Assembly: GCA_963734725.1 (NCBI GenBank)
Contig: CAVTIX010000020.1
Coordinates: 248,001 to 312,000, forward strand
From: DASXKD01 sp963734725
Lineage (GTDB): Bacteria; Actinomycetota; Actinomycetes; Streptosporangiales; Streptosporangiaceae
DNA: 64,000 nt
Direction: 5' to 3'
In this document: positions 28,372 through 37,789 of the stretch, in pieces
Numbering within the stretch: the stretch's first letter is position 1
Layout of the letters: each line of letters opens with the position of its first letter
The notes under the pieces: generated by a model
The model's input: the letters and a program-made list of their open reading frames with translations, nothing else
Told to the model about the DNA's origin: nothing
The model's database searches: none
Position numbers and translations under genes: made by a program

Positions 28372-30401
28372 CCCAGCTTCTCCCAGAGGAACTCCAGCAC
28401 CAGGGCCCACTTCAGCGCGCGCTGCTCGTTGTCGGCGGCAGCGCCGTGGCCACCTTCGATGTTCTCGTAGTAGGTCACGTCGTGGCCCTGCTCGGCCAGC
28501 AGCGCCACCATCTTCCGGGCGTGGCCAGGGTGCACCCGGTCGTCCCTGGTCGAGGTGATGAACAGGACCGGCGGGTACTGCTGATCGGCCGAGGCGTTGT
28601 GGTACGGGGAAAACGGCCGCATATGGGCCCACTCCGCCGGCTCGCGCGGATCACCGTACTCGGCCATCCACGAGGCGCCGGCCAGCAGCTCGTGATAGCG
28701 CCACATGTCCAGCAGCGGCACCTGGCAGACGATCGCGCCGAACAACTGCGGGTAGCGGGTCAGCATCACGCCCATCAGCAGGCCCCCGTTGCTGCCGCCC
28801 TCGATGCCCAAGCGCTCGCGGGTGGCGACACCCCGGGTCACCAGGTCCTCGGCCACGGCGGCGAAGTCCTCGTACACCCGGTGCCGGTTTTCCTTGATCG
28901 CCGACAAGTGCCACTGCGGCCCGTACTCGCCGCCGCCGCGCAGATTGGCCACCGCATAGATCCCGCCGCGGGCAAGCCAGCCACGGCCGATGACCCCGCT
29001 GTAGGACGGGGTGAGCGAGACCTCGAAGCCGCCGTACCCGGTGAGCAGGACCGGCCCGGCGCCCAGCTCGCCGGGCCCGACCACGAAATAGGGGACGGCG
29101 GTGCCGTCCTTCGAGGTGGCGAAGAACTGCCGCACCCGGATCGACGTGGCGTCGAAGAACGCCGGCGCCTGTTCGAGCGTTTCCACCGCCCCGCCGATGT
29201 GCCCGTAACGCAACGTGCCGGGCTCGGTGAACCCGGTGGACTCCAGCATGTACTCGTCACTGTCGTAGGAGTCGGTGTCCACCAGGTCGGCGTGGGCGAA
29301 CTCCGGCACGCCAGGCAGTTCCGCCCGCTGCCAAGGGCCGTCAGCGGGTGTCAGCACCGCCAGCCGCCTGCGCACGTCCTGGAGCGTGGCCATGATCAGG
29401 TGGTTGCGGGTCCAGGCGTGGTAGCTCAGCGAGGTGTGCGCGTCCGGCGCGAACAAGACGGTCAGCTCCCGGTCGCCAGCCAGGAACGCGTCGAACCTGA
29501 CGGCGAGCAGGGCTCCCGCTGGGTGCGTGACGCCGCCGACGGTCCATGCCGACCTGGTTTGGATCAGCAGCCACTCGCGGTGCACGTCGGCGATGGCGTC
29601 CTCGGGCACCGGCACCTGCACGAGATCCCCTCTGCCGGTTCGCAGCCACCACTCGGTGCGGAAAAACTCGATATTGCGCAAAACGAAATCGCGCTCAAAC
29701 CCTTCCGTCGGATCATGGAAGGCGTGCACCCCGACGTCGTCGGGCTTGCCCTCATAGACCGTCGCCGCCTCGGACAGCGGAGTGCCGCGGCGCCACTGCT
29801 TCACCAGCCGGGGGTAGCCGGACGAGGTCAGCGATCCCGGGCCGAAGTCGGTGCCGACATAGATCCGGTCGGCGTCGATCCACCCGACGTCGGTCTTGGC
29901 CTCGGCAACAGTGAAGCCGTCCTCGACGAAACGGCGCTCGGCCACGTCGAACTCGCGGACCACGCTCGCATCAGCGCCGCCGCGGGACAGGTGCAACAGC
30001 GCCAGGCGGTAGCCGCCGGGCCGCAGCATGGCCGCGCCCTGCCAGACCCAGTTCTCGTCTTCCTCGGCGGCCAGCGCGTCGACATCCAGCAGAATCTCCC
30101 AGTCCGGCCGGTCCCGCCGGTACTCCTCCAGCGTCGTGCGCCGCCACAGGCCGCGCGGATTCGCCGCGTCTTGCCAGAAGTTGTACAGGTGCTCGCCGCG
30201 CCGACGGACGAACGGGATCCGGTCGTCGGAGTCGAGCACCTCGCGGATCTCCGACTGCAAGCTGGTGAACCGGGCGTCCCTGGACAGCCTGCGGAGGCTC
30301 ACCGTGTTGCGTTCCCGTACCCAGTCCAGGGCCGCCCTGCCGGTGACGTCTTCCAGCCACCGGTACGGGTCCTCCCCGGCTACCTCATCTTCCTGGCTCA
30401 T
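28368..30401 (-). CDS. Prolyl oligopeptidase family serine peptidase (S9A)
   Basis: A 677-residue cytoplasmic peptidase with the S9A layout: N-terminal DPYRWLEDV, a seven-bladed beta-propeller over the middle 350 residues, and a C-terminal alpha/beta hydrolase. The catalytic triad is visible as Ser537 (GIEGGSNGGLLMG), Asp620/621 (STRDDRVHPGHA) and His652 (NIEGGHGAAAD). The ANLRGGGEYG segment (oxyanion/His side) is conserved. Cleaves short proline-containing peptides by family knowledge. ATG at 30401. No signal peptide. Confidence 0.9.
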   Translation of the reverse strand: MSQEDEVAGEDPYRWLEDVTGRAALDWVRERNTVSLRRLSRDARFTSLQSEIREVLDSDDRIPFVRRRGEHLYNFWQDAANPRGLWRRTTLEEYRRDRPDWEILLDVDALAAEEDENWVWQGAAMLRPGGYRLALLHLSRGGADASVVREFDVAERRFVEDGFTVAEAKTDVGWIDADRIYVGTDFGPGSLTSSGYPRLVKQWRRGTPLSEAATVYEGKPDDVGVHAFHDPTEGFERDFVLRNIEFFRTEWWLRTGRGDLVQVPVPEDAIADVHREWLLIQTRSAWTVGGVTHPAGALLAVRFDAFLAGDRELTVLFAPDAHTSLSYHAWTRNHLIMATLQDVRRRLAVLTPADGPWQRAELPGVPEFAHADLVDTDSYDSDEYMLESTGFTEPGTLRYGHIGGAVETLEQAPAFFDATSIRVRQFFATSKDGTAVPYFVVGPGELGAGPVLLTGYGGFEVSLTPSYSGVIGRGWLARGGIYAVANLRGGGEYGPQWHLSAIKENRHRVYEDFAAVAEDLVTRGVATRERLGIEGGSNGGLLMGVMLTRYPQLFGAIVCQVPLLDMWRYHELLAGASWMAEYGDPREPAEWAHMRPFSPYHNASADQQYPPVLFITSTRDDRVHPGHARKMVALLAEQGHDVTYYENIEGGHGAAADNEQRALKWALVLEFLWEKLG

Positions 30402-30472
30402 GCTGCCCAGTGTGCCGGGCGCCGGCCGCGGAAGTCACCCCGGCCTCCCGCCGCGCGGGCGCCAGCCGACGG

Positions 30473-31531
30473 TCAGGCGCTGGACAGGTGGGCGCCCAGT
30501 TCGGCGAGGAAACGCTCCGGCTGGTCCAGGTGCGGGCTGTGAGCCGCATCGTCGATGGCCACCTCGCGGTAGCGGCCACCGGCGGCGGCGTACCCGTCGA
30601 GCACGGCCCGGGTCTGCGCCAGCATGGGCTGCGGCGGCCAGGCCTGCTCGCCCGGCCAGCCCGGGATCGCACCGATCGAGCCCAGGTAGGCGAGGTCGTA
30701 CAGAGAGTGGTCGGAGACGATCACATCGTCGGTCCCACGCAGCCACAGCAACGGCGGCTTGGGTTGCACGGCGGACAGGTCGGCGATCCGGAAATAAGCG
30801 GGCGCCATCGTGTTGAGCACGCCACGGTCCCCCGGCGCCAGCCCCGGCCAGGCGGCCACGGTCCGGGAGGTCCCCGGGTAGTGATCATCGCCGATCCGGG
30901 TGGACAGCATGGATTCCACGAAGATGTCCAGGTGCTCGGGCACGTGCGGCGGCTTCACGTAGTGGGCCAGCAGCACCTGCCGCGGCGACAGCGGGCTCTC
31001 ATCGGTCCGGTCACCGGCGGCCAGCCGTGCGACGAAGTCCGGGTTAGCGGCGCCGCCGCCGCAACCGGCGCCGGACGGATCGCACAGCGTGCCCTGGGCA
31101 TCCCGGGTGCCGCCGAACCCGAACGGCGACACCGGCGCCACCAGTGTCAGCGACGCCACCTGGTGCATGCTGGGCCGGTCCGCCAGGTATTGCAGGACCG
31201 CCCCGCCGCCCATGCTCCAGCCGACCAGGTGCACCGGCGACAGGCCGAGGCCGGCGATGACCGCCGCCAGGTCGTCGGCGTAGTCCCGCAGCCCGCGGGT
31301 GGCATCCACCGGCTCAGGGTCGGTGTCGCCGAACCCGCGCAGGTCGATGGCCAGCGGCCGGTACTGCTCCGGCAGAGCCAGCATGACCGGCTGCCAGAAC
31401 AGCGAGGACGACACGTTGCCGTGCACGAACAGCACCGGCGGGCCGGTGCGACCCGGCACAGACAGCACGTTGACCGTCAGCCTGCTGGTTGGCGCCCGCT
31501 CGGCACTGATCCCGGGCAACAACGTGTCCAT
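30473..31531 (-). CDS. Alpha/beta hydrolase
   Basis: A 352-residue alpha/beta hydrolase. Oxyanion motif FVHGNVSSSLFW, nucleophile serine in GWSMGGGA, catalytic His in DDAAHSPHLDQPE; the acid is likely in LWLRGTDDVIVSDHS. A cap-domain insert of about 110 residues contains a Cys pair (LCDPSGAGCGGG) that could be a disulfide or just a loop. The cap resembles haloalkane dehalogenase/epoxide hydrolase-like hydrolases, but no substrate can be assigned. No signal peptide. Confidence 0.8.
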   Translation of the reverse strand: MDTLLPGISAERAPTSRLTVNVLSVPGRTGPPVLFVHGNVSSSLFWQPVMLALPEQYRPLAIDLRGFGDTDPEPVDATRGLRDYADDLAAVIAGLGLSPVHLVGWSMGGGAVLQYLADRPSMHQVASLTLVAPVSPFGFGGTRDAQGTLCDPSGAGCGGGAANPDFVARLAAGDRTDESPLSPRQVLLAHYVKPPHVPEHLDIFVESMLSTRIGDDHYPGTSRTVAAWPGLAPGDRGVLNTMAPAYFRIADLSAVQPKPPLLWLRGTDDVIVSDHSLYDLAYLGSIGAIPGWPGEQAWPPQPMLAQTRAVLDGYAAAGGRYREVAIDDAAHSPHLDQPERFLAELGAHLSSA

Positions 31532-31555
31532 GCTCCTCCTCCGGACCTGGGCACC

Positions 31556-32479
31556 TCAGGAACTGGCAGAGATCGTGGTCGTCAGCTTGAAGGCTTTGCA
31601 GTAGAACGTCCTGCCCGAGGTGTAGGGACTGGAGATCTCCATCTGCCCCCTCCAGCCGCCCGCGAGCCAGGTCCTTTTGGCCGGCCGCGCGGAGGTGACG
31701 TTGACCCGAATCGTCAGGGTGGACTTGATCGGCACCGAGTTGCCGGTGTTCCCGCACCGGAACACCTTGGCCTTGGTGGTCCCCGTGTAGACGGCGCCAT
31801 TGCGGGCCAGAGTCGCCTTGAAGGTCTGCCGGTTGAGGCCGCCGGTCAGTTGGACGGCACACGGCCCGGCCGCGCAGGCTGGGCTGGTCTGCCAGGCTTC
31901 CGTCCAGCCCGTGGCGCCCTTGCCGCGCAGCGCACCGGCGCCCTTGGTGATCCTGACATCGACGGTCCACCGGCCTTGCCAGCGGGCCGCCGAGATCGGC
32001 GGTGACTTGGTGTTCACCGTCAGGACCCGCGACAGTGCCGACCGTTTGCCGCCCCGGACCGCGGCCACGCGGTACTCGTAGGCGGTGTCGGGGGCGAGCC
32101 CGGTGCGGTGGAAGCTGGCGACGGTGCCCGGGACCGAGCTGATCACCTTGCCGTTGTGGAAGATCAGGTACTTATCCGGCGATGGCCCGGTCGCCGGTCC
32201 CGACCAGTGAAACGTCACGGAGCTTGTCGTCCGGAGGCCTGCCGCGAGCCCGGTCGGCTGCAGCACCGGAGGCTTGCGCCACGGAGCCCAGATCGCCACG
32301 CCGACTGCCAAGGCCAGCAGCAGCACCACCGCCACGGCCACGTAACCGCCCCGGCCGCGGCGCCAGCGCCTGCCGGACGCGCCGGGGCCGTTGGTGGCCG
32401 ACGGAGGGCCATCCGGTAGGGACGCCGCGCCGTAACCCACGCCGTCACGCGGGCCGTCCGGCCAGTCCGGGTTGGTCAT
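31556..32479 (-). CDS. Membrane-anchored protein with fibronectin type III domain
   Basis: A 307-residue protein: short Gly/Pro-rich cytoplasmic N terminus, one membrane anchor (YVAVAVVLLLALAVGVAIW, about 46-64), a fibronectin type III domain (PTGLAAGL to ALSRVLTVNT, about 77-160), and a C-terminal beta-rich domain of about 145 residues with paired cysteines (CAAGPC, FRCG, FYCK). Architecture is that of actinobacterial surface proteins; no enzymatic motif. ATG at 32479 opens MTNPDWPDGP. Confidence 0.75.
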   Translation of the reverse strand: MTNPDWPDGPRDGVGYGAASLPDGPPSATNGPGASGRRWRRGRGGYVAVAVVLLLALAVGVAIWAPWRKPPVLQPTGLAAGLRTTSSVTFHWSGPATGPSPDKYLIFHNGKVISSVPGTVASFHRTGLAPDTAYEYRVAAVRGGKRSALSRVLTVNTKSPPISAARWQGRWTVDVRITKGAGALRGKGATGWTEAWQTSPACAAGPCAVQLTGGLNRQTFKATLARNGAVYTGTTKAKVFRCGNTGNSVPIKSTLTIRVNVTSARPAKRTWLAGGWRGQMEISSPYTSGRTFYCKAFKLTTTISASS

Positions 32480-32498
32480 GGCAACTCCCAACCGCGGC

Positions 32499-33083
32499 CT
32501 AGAGCCAGCCCGCGCGGACGAGCGGACCGCTGTCAGCGCGGCCGCCGTCAGCGCGGCCGCCGTCGGTGACGGGCGATGCGTCACGGGGCGGGGTCCCCAG
32601 TTCGCCCGACCGCACCTTGTCGAGCAGTCGGCGGGTCGCATCCACGATCTCCGGCGCGGTACGGCGCAGGCTTTCCGCGTCGTCCGGCCCGGCGGTGTCC
32701 GCCGGGAACCCACTCGTGGCCAGGATGGCATCCAGGTCGGCCAGCTGGGCGCCCAGCCAGCCCAGCGGGTCGGCGGACAGTTCCCTCACGAAAATCCGGC
32801 GGTTCGGGTTCCAGCCGGCAAACCGGGGATGGTGATGGGTCCGGTCGAAGCTGCCTGGGTGGCCCGCCACCGATTCCAGCAGGTCGGCCCGCCAGATGGG
32901 CGCGCCGACCTCGATGGGCTGCGCGGAGTAGATCGACCCCTTCAGCTCGCCGCGGCCGAGCACGCGCAGTTCGACCCGGACGCCGTGCTCGGGGCCTTCC
33001 TGGCCCTTGCCCGGGCTCGGATCCACGAAGTACAGGTCTGCCACCACCACGCCAACCCGCTCGAATCCGAAGGCATAGAGCAC
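32499..33083 (-). CDS. Conserved hypothetical protein
   Basis: A 194-residue soluble protein starting MLYAFGFERVGVVVADLYFV. I do not recognise a characterised domain. The body has DRTHHHPRFAGWNPNRRIFV and the C-terminal tail is disordered with an imperfect GGRADGGRADSG duplication. Base composition and codon use match the neighbours, and the 19-bp gap to the fibronectin gene suggests an operon. Confidence 0.6.
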   Translation of the reverse strand: MLYAFGFERVGVVVADLYFVDPSPGKGQEGPEHGVRVELRVLGRGELKGSIYSAQPIEVGAPIWRADLLESVAGHPGSFDRTHHHPRFAGWNPNRRIFVRELSADPLGWLGAQLADLDAILATSGFPADTAGPDDAESLRRTAPEIVDATRRLLDKVRSGELGTPPRDASPVTDGGRADGGRADSGPLVRAGWL

Positions 33084-33178
33084 CAGGCGCCCCCTTCCCG
33101 ACGCGGCCGATCTCCTTCCTGTCCGGTCATTCTCACACGCCCCGCCGTCATTTGGCCGGCCGCGGACACCAGCCCGAG

Positions 33179-33679
33179 CTACGCCCGTGCCCCGGCCAGG
33201 TCAGCCACGCCTTCCGGATACAGGGGCGGGCTGGCAGCCCCAGGCAGCCGCCAGATCACCCTGGTCCGGTCAGGAGTATCCAAAATGGCCTGCTCGCCGA
33301 TCTCATAGGCAGCCTCATCGGCGAAAGCGGCGGTGAAAACGAAGACGATCTCATGCTTGGCAGCGCCGCCCCACACAAAGATGTTCTCCAGCACGCCCGC
33401 CAGCCGCGCTCCGGTGAGCGCCTGCCCGATCTCCTCCCGGAACTCGCGGTGCACCGTGTCCAGCGCGTACTCGCCAAACTCAACATGACCGCCGAGCGGC
33501 CGGTGGAACAGCTCCCCCGACGGGTTCGCTTCCTCAGACACCACCAGCGCGCCATCGCGTGGCCGCCGGATCAACACCATCGCCTTGACAACCTGGCCTC
33601 TGGGTTCCACCGGTATGTCGTACCACGCCGCGCCGAAAGTCGTGCTGGAGGCGGATGACCTGGTGGGCATCGCTAGCAT
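33179..33679 (-). CDS. Nudix hydrolase
   Basis: A 166-residue protein with a Nudix box GGHVEFGEYALDTVHREF followed by REEIG, which binds the metal and hydrolyses nucleoside diphosphates linked to another group. The preceding strand HRPLGGHVE and following LENIFVWGGAAKHEIVFVF fit the MutT fold. Substrate not predictable. Start at the ATG 33679 (or 33670); longer frames overlap the divergent oxidoreductase gene. Confidence 0.8.
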   Translation of the reverse strand: MLAMPTRSSASSTTFGAAWYDIPVEPRGQVVKAMVLIRRPRDGALVVSEEANPSGELFHRPLGGHVEFGEYALDTVHREFREEIGQALTGARLAGVLENIFVWGGAAKHEIVFVFTAAFADEAAYEIGEQAILDTPDRTRVIWRLPGAASPPLYPEGVADLAGARA

Positions 33680-33715
33680 GACGATGTCAGCCTGGCGAGC
33701 AGGAGGATGGACGTG

Positions 33716-34180
33716 ATGACCTTCCAGAAACCTCCGGGCGGGACCCGCGGGACATGGATGCCGCCGTCGAATCCCGTGACACGCGCCCTCAACCGGGTCG
33801 CGATGAGCTGGCACCGGCGGTCCGGGGACAAATTCCAGGGCCAGGATCTGCTGTACCTGACCACGGTCGGGGCCAGGACCGGCCAGAAGCGGCAAACGAC
33901 CGTTGCCCGGTTCCCTGACGGCGATGATGCCTGGCTGGTGGTCGCCTCCGCCAACGGAGCAGCTCATCATCCTGCCTGGTACCACAACATGGCCGCGCAT
34001 CCGGACCAGGTCTGGATCGAGTTCGGCGGCCGCCAGCTACGGGTGACACCTGCGCAGCTCGACGGAGACGCACGCGCGCAGGCATGGCAGCGAATTACGC
34101 AGGCCCAGCCGCGCTACGCCGGGTACGAGCAGAAGACCGACCGCGCCATCCCCGTCATCCGGCTCTCCCGCGCCGAATGA
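33716..34180 (+). CDS. Nitroreductase/deazaflavin (F420)-dependent oxidoreductase, Ddn-like
   Basis: A 154-residue split-barrel protein of the Ddn/FDOR-A family. YLTTVGARTGQKRQTTV, the cofactor-phosphate region, and NGAAHHPAWYHNMAAHPDQV are hallmarks. Family members use F420H2 to reduce enones, quinones or nitro compounds. AGGAGG at 33701-33706 favours initiation at ATG 33716 (or GTG 33713) over the ATG at 33707, which touches the ribosome binding site. Confidence 0.85.
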   Translation: MTFQKPPGGTRGTWMPPSNPVTRALNRVAMSWHRRSGDKFQGQDLLYLTTVGARTGQKRQTTVARFPDGDDAWLVVASANGAAHHPAWYHNMAAHPDQVWIEFGGRQLRVTPAQLDGDARAQAWQRITQAQPRYAGYEQKTDRAIPVIRLSRAE

Positions 34181-34322
34181 GCGCGTAGACCTCGCGGTTA
34201 ACGGTGGCGCCGCGTCGTTTCTCAGTGATGGGCGGGGACCAGCCGCATGACCGGCGCCGCCGAGCCACAGCCCGATCGCCAGATTTTCAGCTTGGGAATC
34301 CAAAGCCGGCCACCATAGGCGG

Positions 34323-34640
34323 ATGACCCAGGACCAGCCCGAAACATCACGCGAGCAACTCGCCCGCCAGGCCGTCGAGGCCTACAACGAGCTGACGGCG
34401 CATGCTGAAGAACTCTCGCCGGAGACGGCCAAAGCAGTCCGTAGTCTCCGGGAGACGCTGACCAGCCTCGTCGCCCTCGGCGCGGCCGCCGATCTGCAGA
34501 TCGCGGATATGGAACGGACGATGGAGGAGTTCGAGGCCATCTTCTACGGCGGCGACGTCACCGTCTCCGCCCGCTTGCTGCGCCGCCATCTGACACCAGA
34601 GCTGCGCGCCGAGCTAGCCCGGCTCATCACCGAGCCTTAA
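34323..34640 (+). CDS. Small helical hypothetical protein
   Basis: A 105-residue, acidic, wholly alpha-helical protein (EQLARQAVEAYNELTAHAEE, ETLTSLVALGAAADLQIADM) ending in LTPELRAELARLITEP. I do not recognise a family. Codon use is typical of real genes here, and it starts at ATG 34323 without a strong ribosome binding site. Confidence 0.55.
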   Translation: MTQDQPETSREQLARQAVEAYNELTAHAEELSPETAKAVRSLRETLTSLVALGAAADLQIADMERTMEEFEAIFYGGDVTVSARLLRRHLTPELRAELARLITEP

Positions 34641-34943
34641 CCGCCGGGTACCGGATCCGCCGGCAGGCGACCAGATCAAGCACATCTGGCCGGTGTGGAA
34701 CCCCGAGAACCTACGGCCCTGGACGGGCTGACAATCAGCAGCGCCCGCCCATGGCTGGGTGGCTGTTTGAATTCGGCGCGCAAGGCGGGTGTAAACAGCG
34801 CGGGAAACGAGCATGGTCTCAATCGAAGAACGCCGGGCGCTGCTGGCATGCCCGGCGGTTGGGTCTGCGGGAGGAGGTGGCCCGGCGCCATTCGATTAAC
34901 CCCAGGCTTGCTCGGCCCCGCACACACACGGAAAGTCGCCGCC

Positions 34944-35480
34944 ATGCAGTCGGTGCACTCTTTGTTCCTGCGGCGCAGCCCTATCTCGAAGAAGCCCGCT
35001 CCGCCACCGGGCGTCACCGTCGCGACCTGGCTGCCTGCCAGCCAGGCATCACGGCGGGTGCTTTGCTTGCGACCAGGGTGCCGGCTATCGGCCGATAACG
35101 CTGATGCGCTCGTCGCCGCGGTAAGCGCCCGGGTCAGGGCCGCCGTCCCTTCGCCCTGCTCGGTCGTGCTCGACCTTTCGGCTACCCCCGTCCTGCACGA
35201 CGGCGCGGCAGCGGCGCTTGACACCCTCGCCGATCTGCTTCAGCACAGCCATGCGACGCTTCGGCTGGTACTGCCCGGAGCTCAGGCCCGTGCAGCGTTC
35301 TCCGCTGAGAGCGCCAAGACAGCCATGGGCACAGACACCGTTCACACCAGCGCCCGGGCCGCCATGCTCGCCGCATATGCGGCCCTGCCAGGCGCCGCGC
35401 TCGTCACGCCCGCCTTGCGTGAGCTGCTCGCTCAGCCACCCGAGTCCTTGCTCGTCCCGGAGCAGTCTGCGCCGCAATAA
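34944..35480 (+). CDS. STAS-domain-like protein
   Basis: About 178 residues. The part from RVLCLRPGCRLSADNADAL through VVLDLSATPVLHDGAAAALD to ATLRLVLPGAQARAAF follows the STAS/anti-sigma-factor-antagonist pattern: strand, helix, VVLDLS strand then the phosphorylation-loop region. The usual serine after the DLS strand is replaced by T-P-V, so the phosphorylatable residue may be absent. The N-terminal 35 residues are unassigned. Assignment is tentative. Confidence 0.45.
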   Translation: MQSVHSLFLRRSPISKKPAPPPGVTVATWLPASQASRRVLCLRPGCRLSADNADALVAAVSARVRAAVPSPCSVVLDLSATPVLHDGAAAALDTLADLLQHSHATLRLVLPGAQARAAFSAESAKTAMGTDTVHTSARAAMLAAYAALPGAALVTPALRELLAQPPESLLVPEQSAPQ

Positions 35481-35787
35481 CCTGGCGCCGCGCCGTAGTG
35501 ACAGCCAGGAAGGCCAAGCGTAGGGTTGACCGAGAGTCGCGTAATGCGGCAAAAACTAATCACGGCCAAAGGCCCGGCAAAAGCTGGGCAAGCTGTGCGC
35601 AGCGCTCCGCGCCGTCATGTGGTTCGGTGAGCACGATCAGCCTTATGCGCCAGGCGATCTGAGACTTGCCGTCGTCGGCCGCCGGAGCCCCAGAATTTCG
35701 CACTGATCGGTGCCGGGCCCCTGGTTTGGTAAGCGCAGCAACTGGGTCCGGCAGGTGATGAAGGCCACCGCTTGATGGGAGCGTGAA
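35481..35787. other. Intergenic region upstream of the BrkB-family gene
   Basis: About 300 bp with no supportable gene. It should contain the promoter for the BrkB/holin-family/DUF3618 cluster. The 3' end carries GGGAG (35776-35780), seven bases before an ATG at 35788. Confidence 0.5.
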
Positions 35788-36762
35788 ATGGCCGAGCCGA
35801 ACCCCACGCCGAACATGTCGGCCCCTGGCGCCGAGGCGATACCAGCACACCGTCAGGCGCCGATCAGTGGCGCCTGACGGGTTGACAGCGCCGAGTCCAG
35901 CTGGCGCGGCATCCTGAAAGACACCGGGAAAAAGTTCGTCCGCGACCGCTGCAGCATGACGGCGGGGAGCCTTGCCTACCATTGGTTCCTCGCGCTGTTT
36001 CCGGCGCTGATCGCGCTGCTCGGGCTGGCTAGCCTGCTCCATCTCGGGTCGGGTACGGTGCACCGGCTGGTCAATGGCCTGGACAAGGCCCTGCCGCACG
36101 CAGCATCCGGGGTCTTCACCCAGGCCATCGAGAGCGCCACCAACCAGTCATCCGGGGGATCTGTCACTGCGCTGGTCGTCGGCGTGGTGGTAGCGCTGTG
36201 GGCCGCCTCGGGAGGCATGGCGGCGCTGGAGACCGGTCTTGATATCGCATATGAGGTAAGCGATCGCAAGTTCCTGGCCAAACGGCTGCGGACCATCCCG
36301 CTCATGCTGGCGACGGTCATCCTGGGCGGCGCCGCCGCAGCACTGATCGTGTTCGGCCCGTCGATCGGCACGGGAATCGAAGGTCACCTGCCCTTCGGGC
36401 ACACTGCCTTCCTGGCCGGGTGGACCATCGGCCGCTGGGCGCTGACGATCCCGATGATCACCCTGCTGTTTTCGTTCTACGACTACTACGCGCCGAATCA
36501 GCGTTCGCCACGCTGGCAGTGGCTCAGTGTGGGCGGCATGACCAGCGCAGTCATTTTCCTGCTCGCCTCGCTCGGTTTCTCGTTCTACGCGAACAAGTTC
36601 GGCTCATATGGCAAGACCTATGGCGCGCTCGCTGGAGTGGTCGTTTTGCTGTTGTGGCTCTACCTGGCGGGACTGGCCGTCCTGGTGGGCGGTGAGCTGA
36701 ACGCCCGGATCCGGCGCGACACCAGGGCGAAGGCGGGTGAGACCCAATCGCAGGCTGCCTAA
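35788..36762 (+). pseudogene. YihY/BrkB family membrane protein with in-frame stop at codon 30
   Basis: A BrkB-family inner-membrane protein with six transmembrane segments (SLAYHWFLALFPALIALLGL; VTALVVGVVVALWAASGGMA; IPLMLATVILGGAAAALIVF; WALTIPMITLLFSFYDYYAP; SAVIFLLASLGFSFYANKFG; AGVVVLLLWLYLAGLAVLVG). A ribosome binding site GGGAG precedes the ATG at 35788, which opens MAEPNPTPNMSAPGAEAIPA and reaches a TGA at 35875-35877. The same frame continues through SSWRGILKDTGKKFVRDR, the cytoplasmic start typical of the family, into the membrane part. Translation from ATG 35956 would lack this helix. Nonsense mutation, error or re-initiation are all possible. Confidence 0.75.
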
Positions 36763-36800
36763 GCCCGTGGGCGCTCTAGACGGCCAGTAAATCGGAGAGG

Positions 36801-37226
36801 ATGATGAAACATCTCGCAGACGGCGCGCAGCCACCTGCCATCCACGAACGCTCAACCGGTGACCTGGTGAAGCTGCTGTCTGAGCAGGGTTCGATCCTGG
36901 TGCGCGATGAGCTGAAACTCGCCCAGGTGGAGATGACGCGCAAAGGCAAGCAGGTGGGCGTTGGCGCCGGGATGCTGGGCAGCGGCGGGCTGATCGCGTT
37001 GTACGGCGTGGGCTGCCTCATCGCAGGCGCGATCATCGCGCTCAGCGGAGTGGTGGCGGCGTGGCTCGCGGCGCTGCTCGCGGGCGTGGCCCTGCTGGCC
37101 ATCGCAGCGGCAGCGGCCCTCGTGGGAAAGGGCCGCCTGCAAAAGGCCGCGCCTCCCGGGCCAGAGCAGGCTGTTGCCAAGATCAAGACCGACATGGACG
37201 TGATAAAGGAAAGGGCACGGCGATGA
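36801..37226 (+). CDS. Phage-holin-family (DUF1469-type) membrane protein
   Basis: A 141-residue protein with an amphipathic cytoplasmic helix (STGDLVKLLSEQGSILVRDE) and two adjacent transmembrane helices (about 54-110). Annotated as phage holin superfamily III, but in actinomycetes this family is chromosomal and found, as here, next to DUF3618 and BrkB genes, so a prophage origin is not implied. The stop overlaps the DUF3618 start by four bases. Confidence 0.8.
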   Translation: MMKHLADGAQPPAIHERSTGDLVKLLSEQGSILVRDELKLAQVEMTRKGKQVGVGAGMLGSGGLIALYGVGCLIAGAIIALSGVVAAWLAALLAGVALLAIAAAAALVGKGRLQKAAPPGPEQAVAKIKTDMDVIKERARR

Positions 37227-37789
37227 CCACTAGCGAAGGCCCAGGAACGCCTGTACAGCAATCCGCTGCCAAGGCGGAGGCACGTGACGGTGAGCTTTCT
37301 CCCCGGGCAACGAAGAACGCTGTTAATGCTGACGGGCCCGAGGCGGCCCCGCTGACCGGCCGTATCGCGGCGCCTGCCGATGATGATCCCCAGCAGCTGG
37401 AGGCCGAGATCGAAAGGACCCGCGAGCGGCTAGGCGAGACGGTGCAAGAGCTGGCCGGGCGGGCAGACGTGAAGAGCAGAGCGCGGGCTAGGGCAGCCGA
37501 GACGCGCAGGAACGCCGCCGCCCGCGTGGGGAGCGTGCGCAGTCAGGTCGCTAGCAAGACCGCGGCCGCCCGGCAAAAGGCGATCTCGGCCGGCGCGGAC
37601 CGAAAGGACCAGGTGCGTACCCGGGCAGCCGCGGTGGGCGCGCCGGTGTGGGAGGCCACGCCGGAACAGGTGCGCCGGGCGGTCACGAAAGGCGCCAACA
37701 GCGCACGGGAACGGTGGGTGCCGCTTGCGGTGGCCGCTGGGGTGCTCATCGTCGGCTGCCTGGCCGTCAGGCAATGGAACAGGCGATAA
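37223..37789 (+). CDS. DUF3618 family protein
   Basis: A 188-residue protein with the DUF3618 segment DPQQLEAEIERTRERLGETV followed by ELAGRADVKSRARARA, a long charged Ala/Arg helix, and a C-terminal membrane anchor (VPLAVAAGVLIVGCLAV). The family is always next to the holin-like gene in actinomycetes; function unknown, probably envelope-associated. Confidence 0.85.
   Translation: MTTSEGPGTPVQQSAAKAEARDGELSPRATKNAVNADGPEAAPLTGRIAAPADDDPQQLEAEIERTRERLGETVQELAGRADVKSRARARAAETRRNAAARVGSVRSQVASKTAAARQKAISAGADRKDQVRTRAAAVGAPVWEATPEQVRRAVTKGANSARERWVPLAVAAGVLIVGCLAVRQWNRR

Noticed and set aside
28446..30542. Long plus-strand open frame, about 698 codons
   Set aside because: Antisense shadow of the prolyl oligopeptidase gene, which has an intact catalytic triad.
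35875..35877. Selenocysteine decoding of the BrkB in-frame TGA
   Set aside because: No selenocysteine-insertion hairpin or selA/selB/selD genes seen, and the codon lies in a poorly conserved tail.
36801..37226. Prophage evidence from a holin-family gene
   Set aside because: This holin-like family is chromosomal in actinomycetes next to DUF3618 genes; no other phage genes are present.
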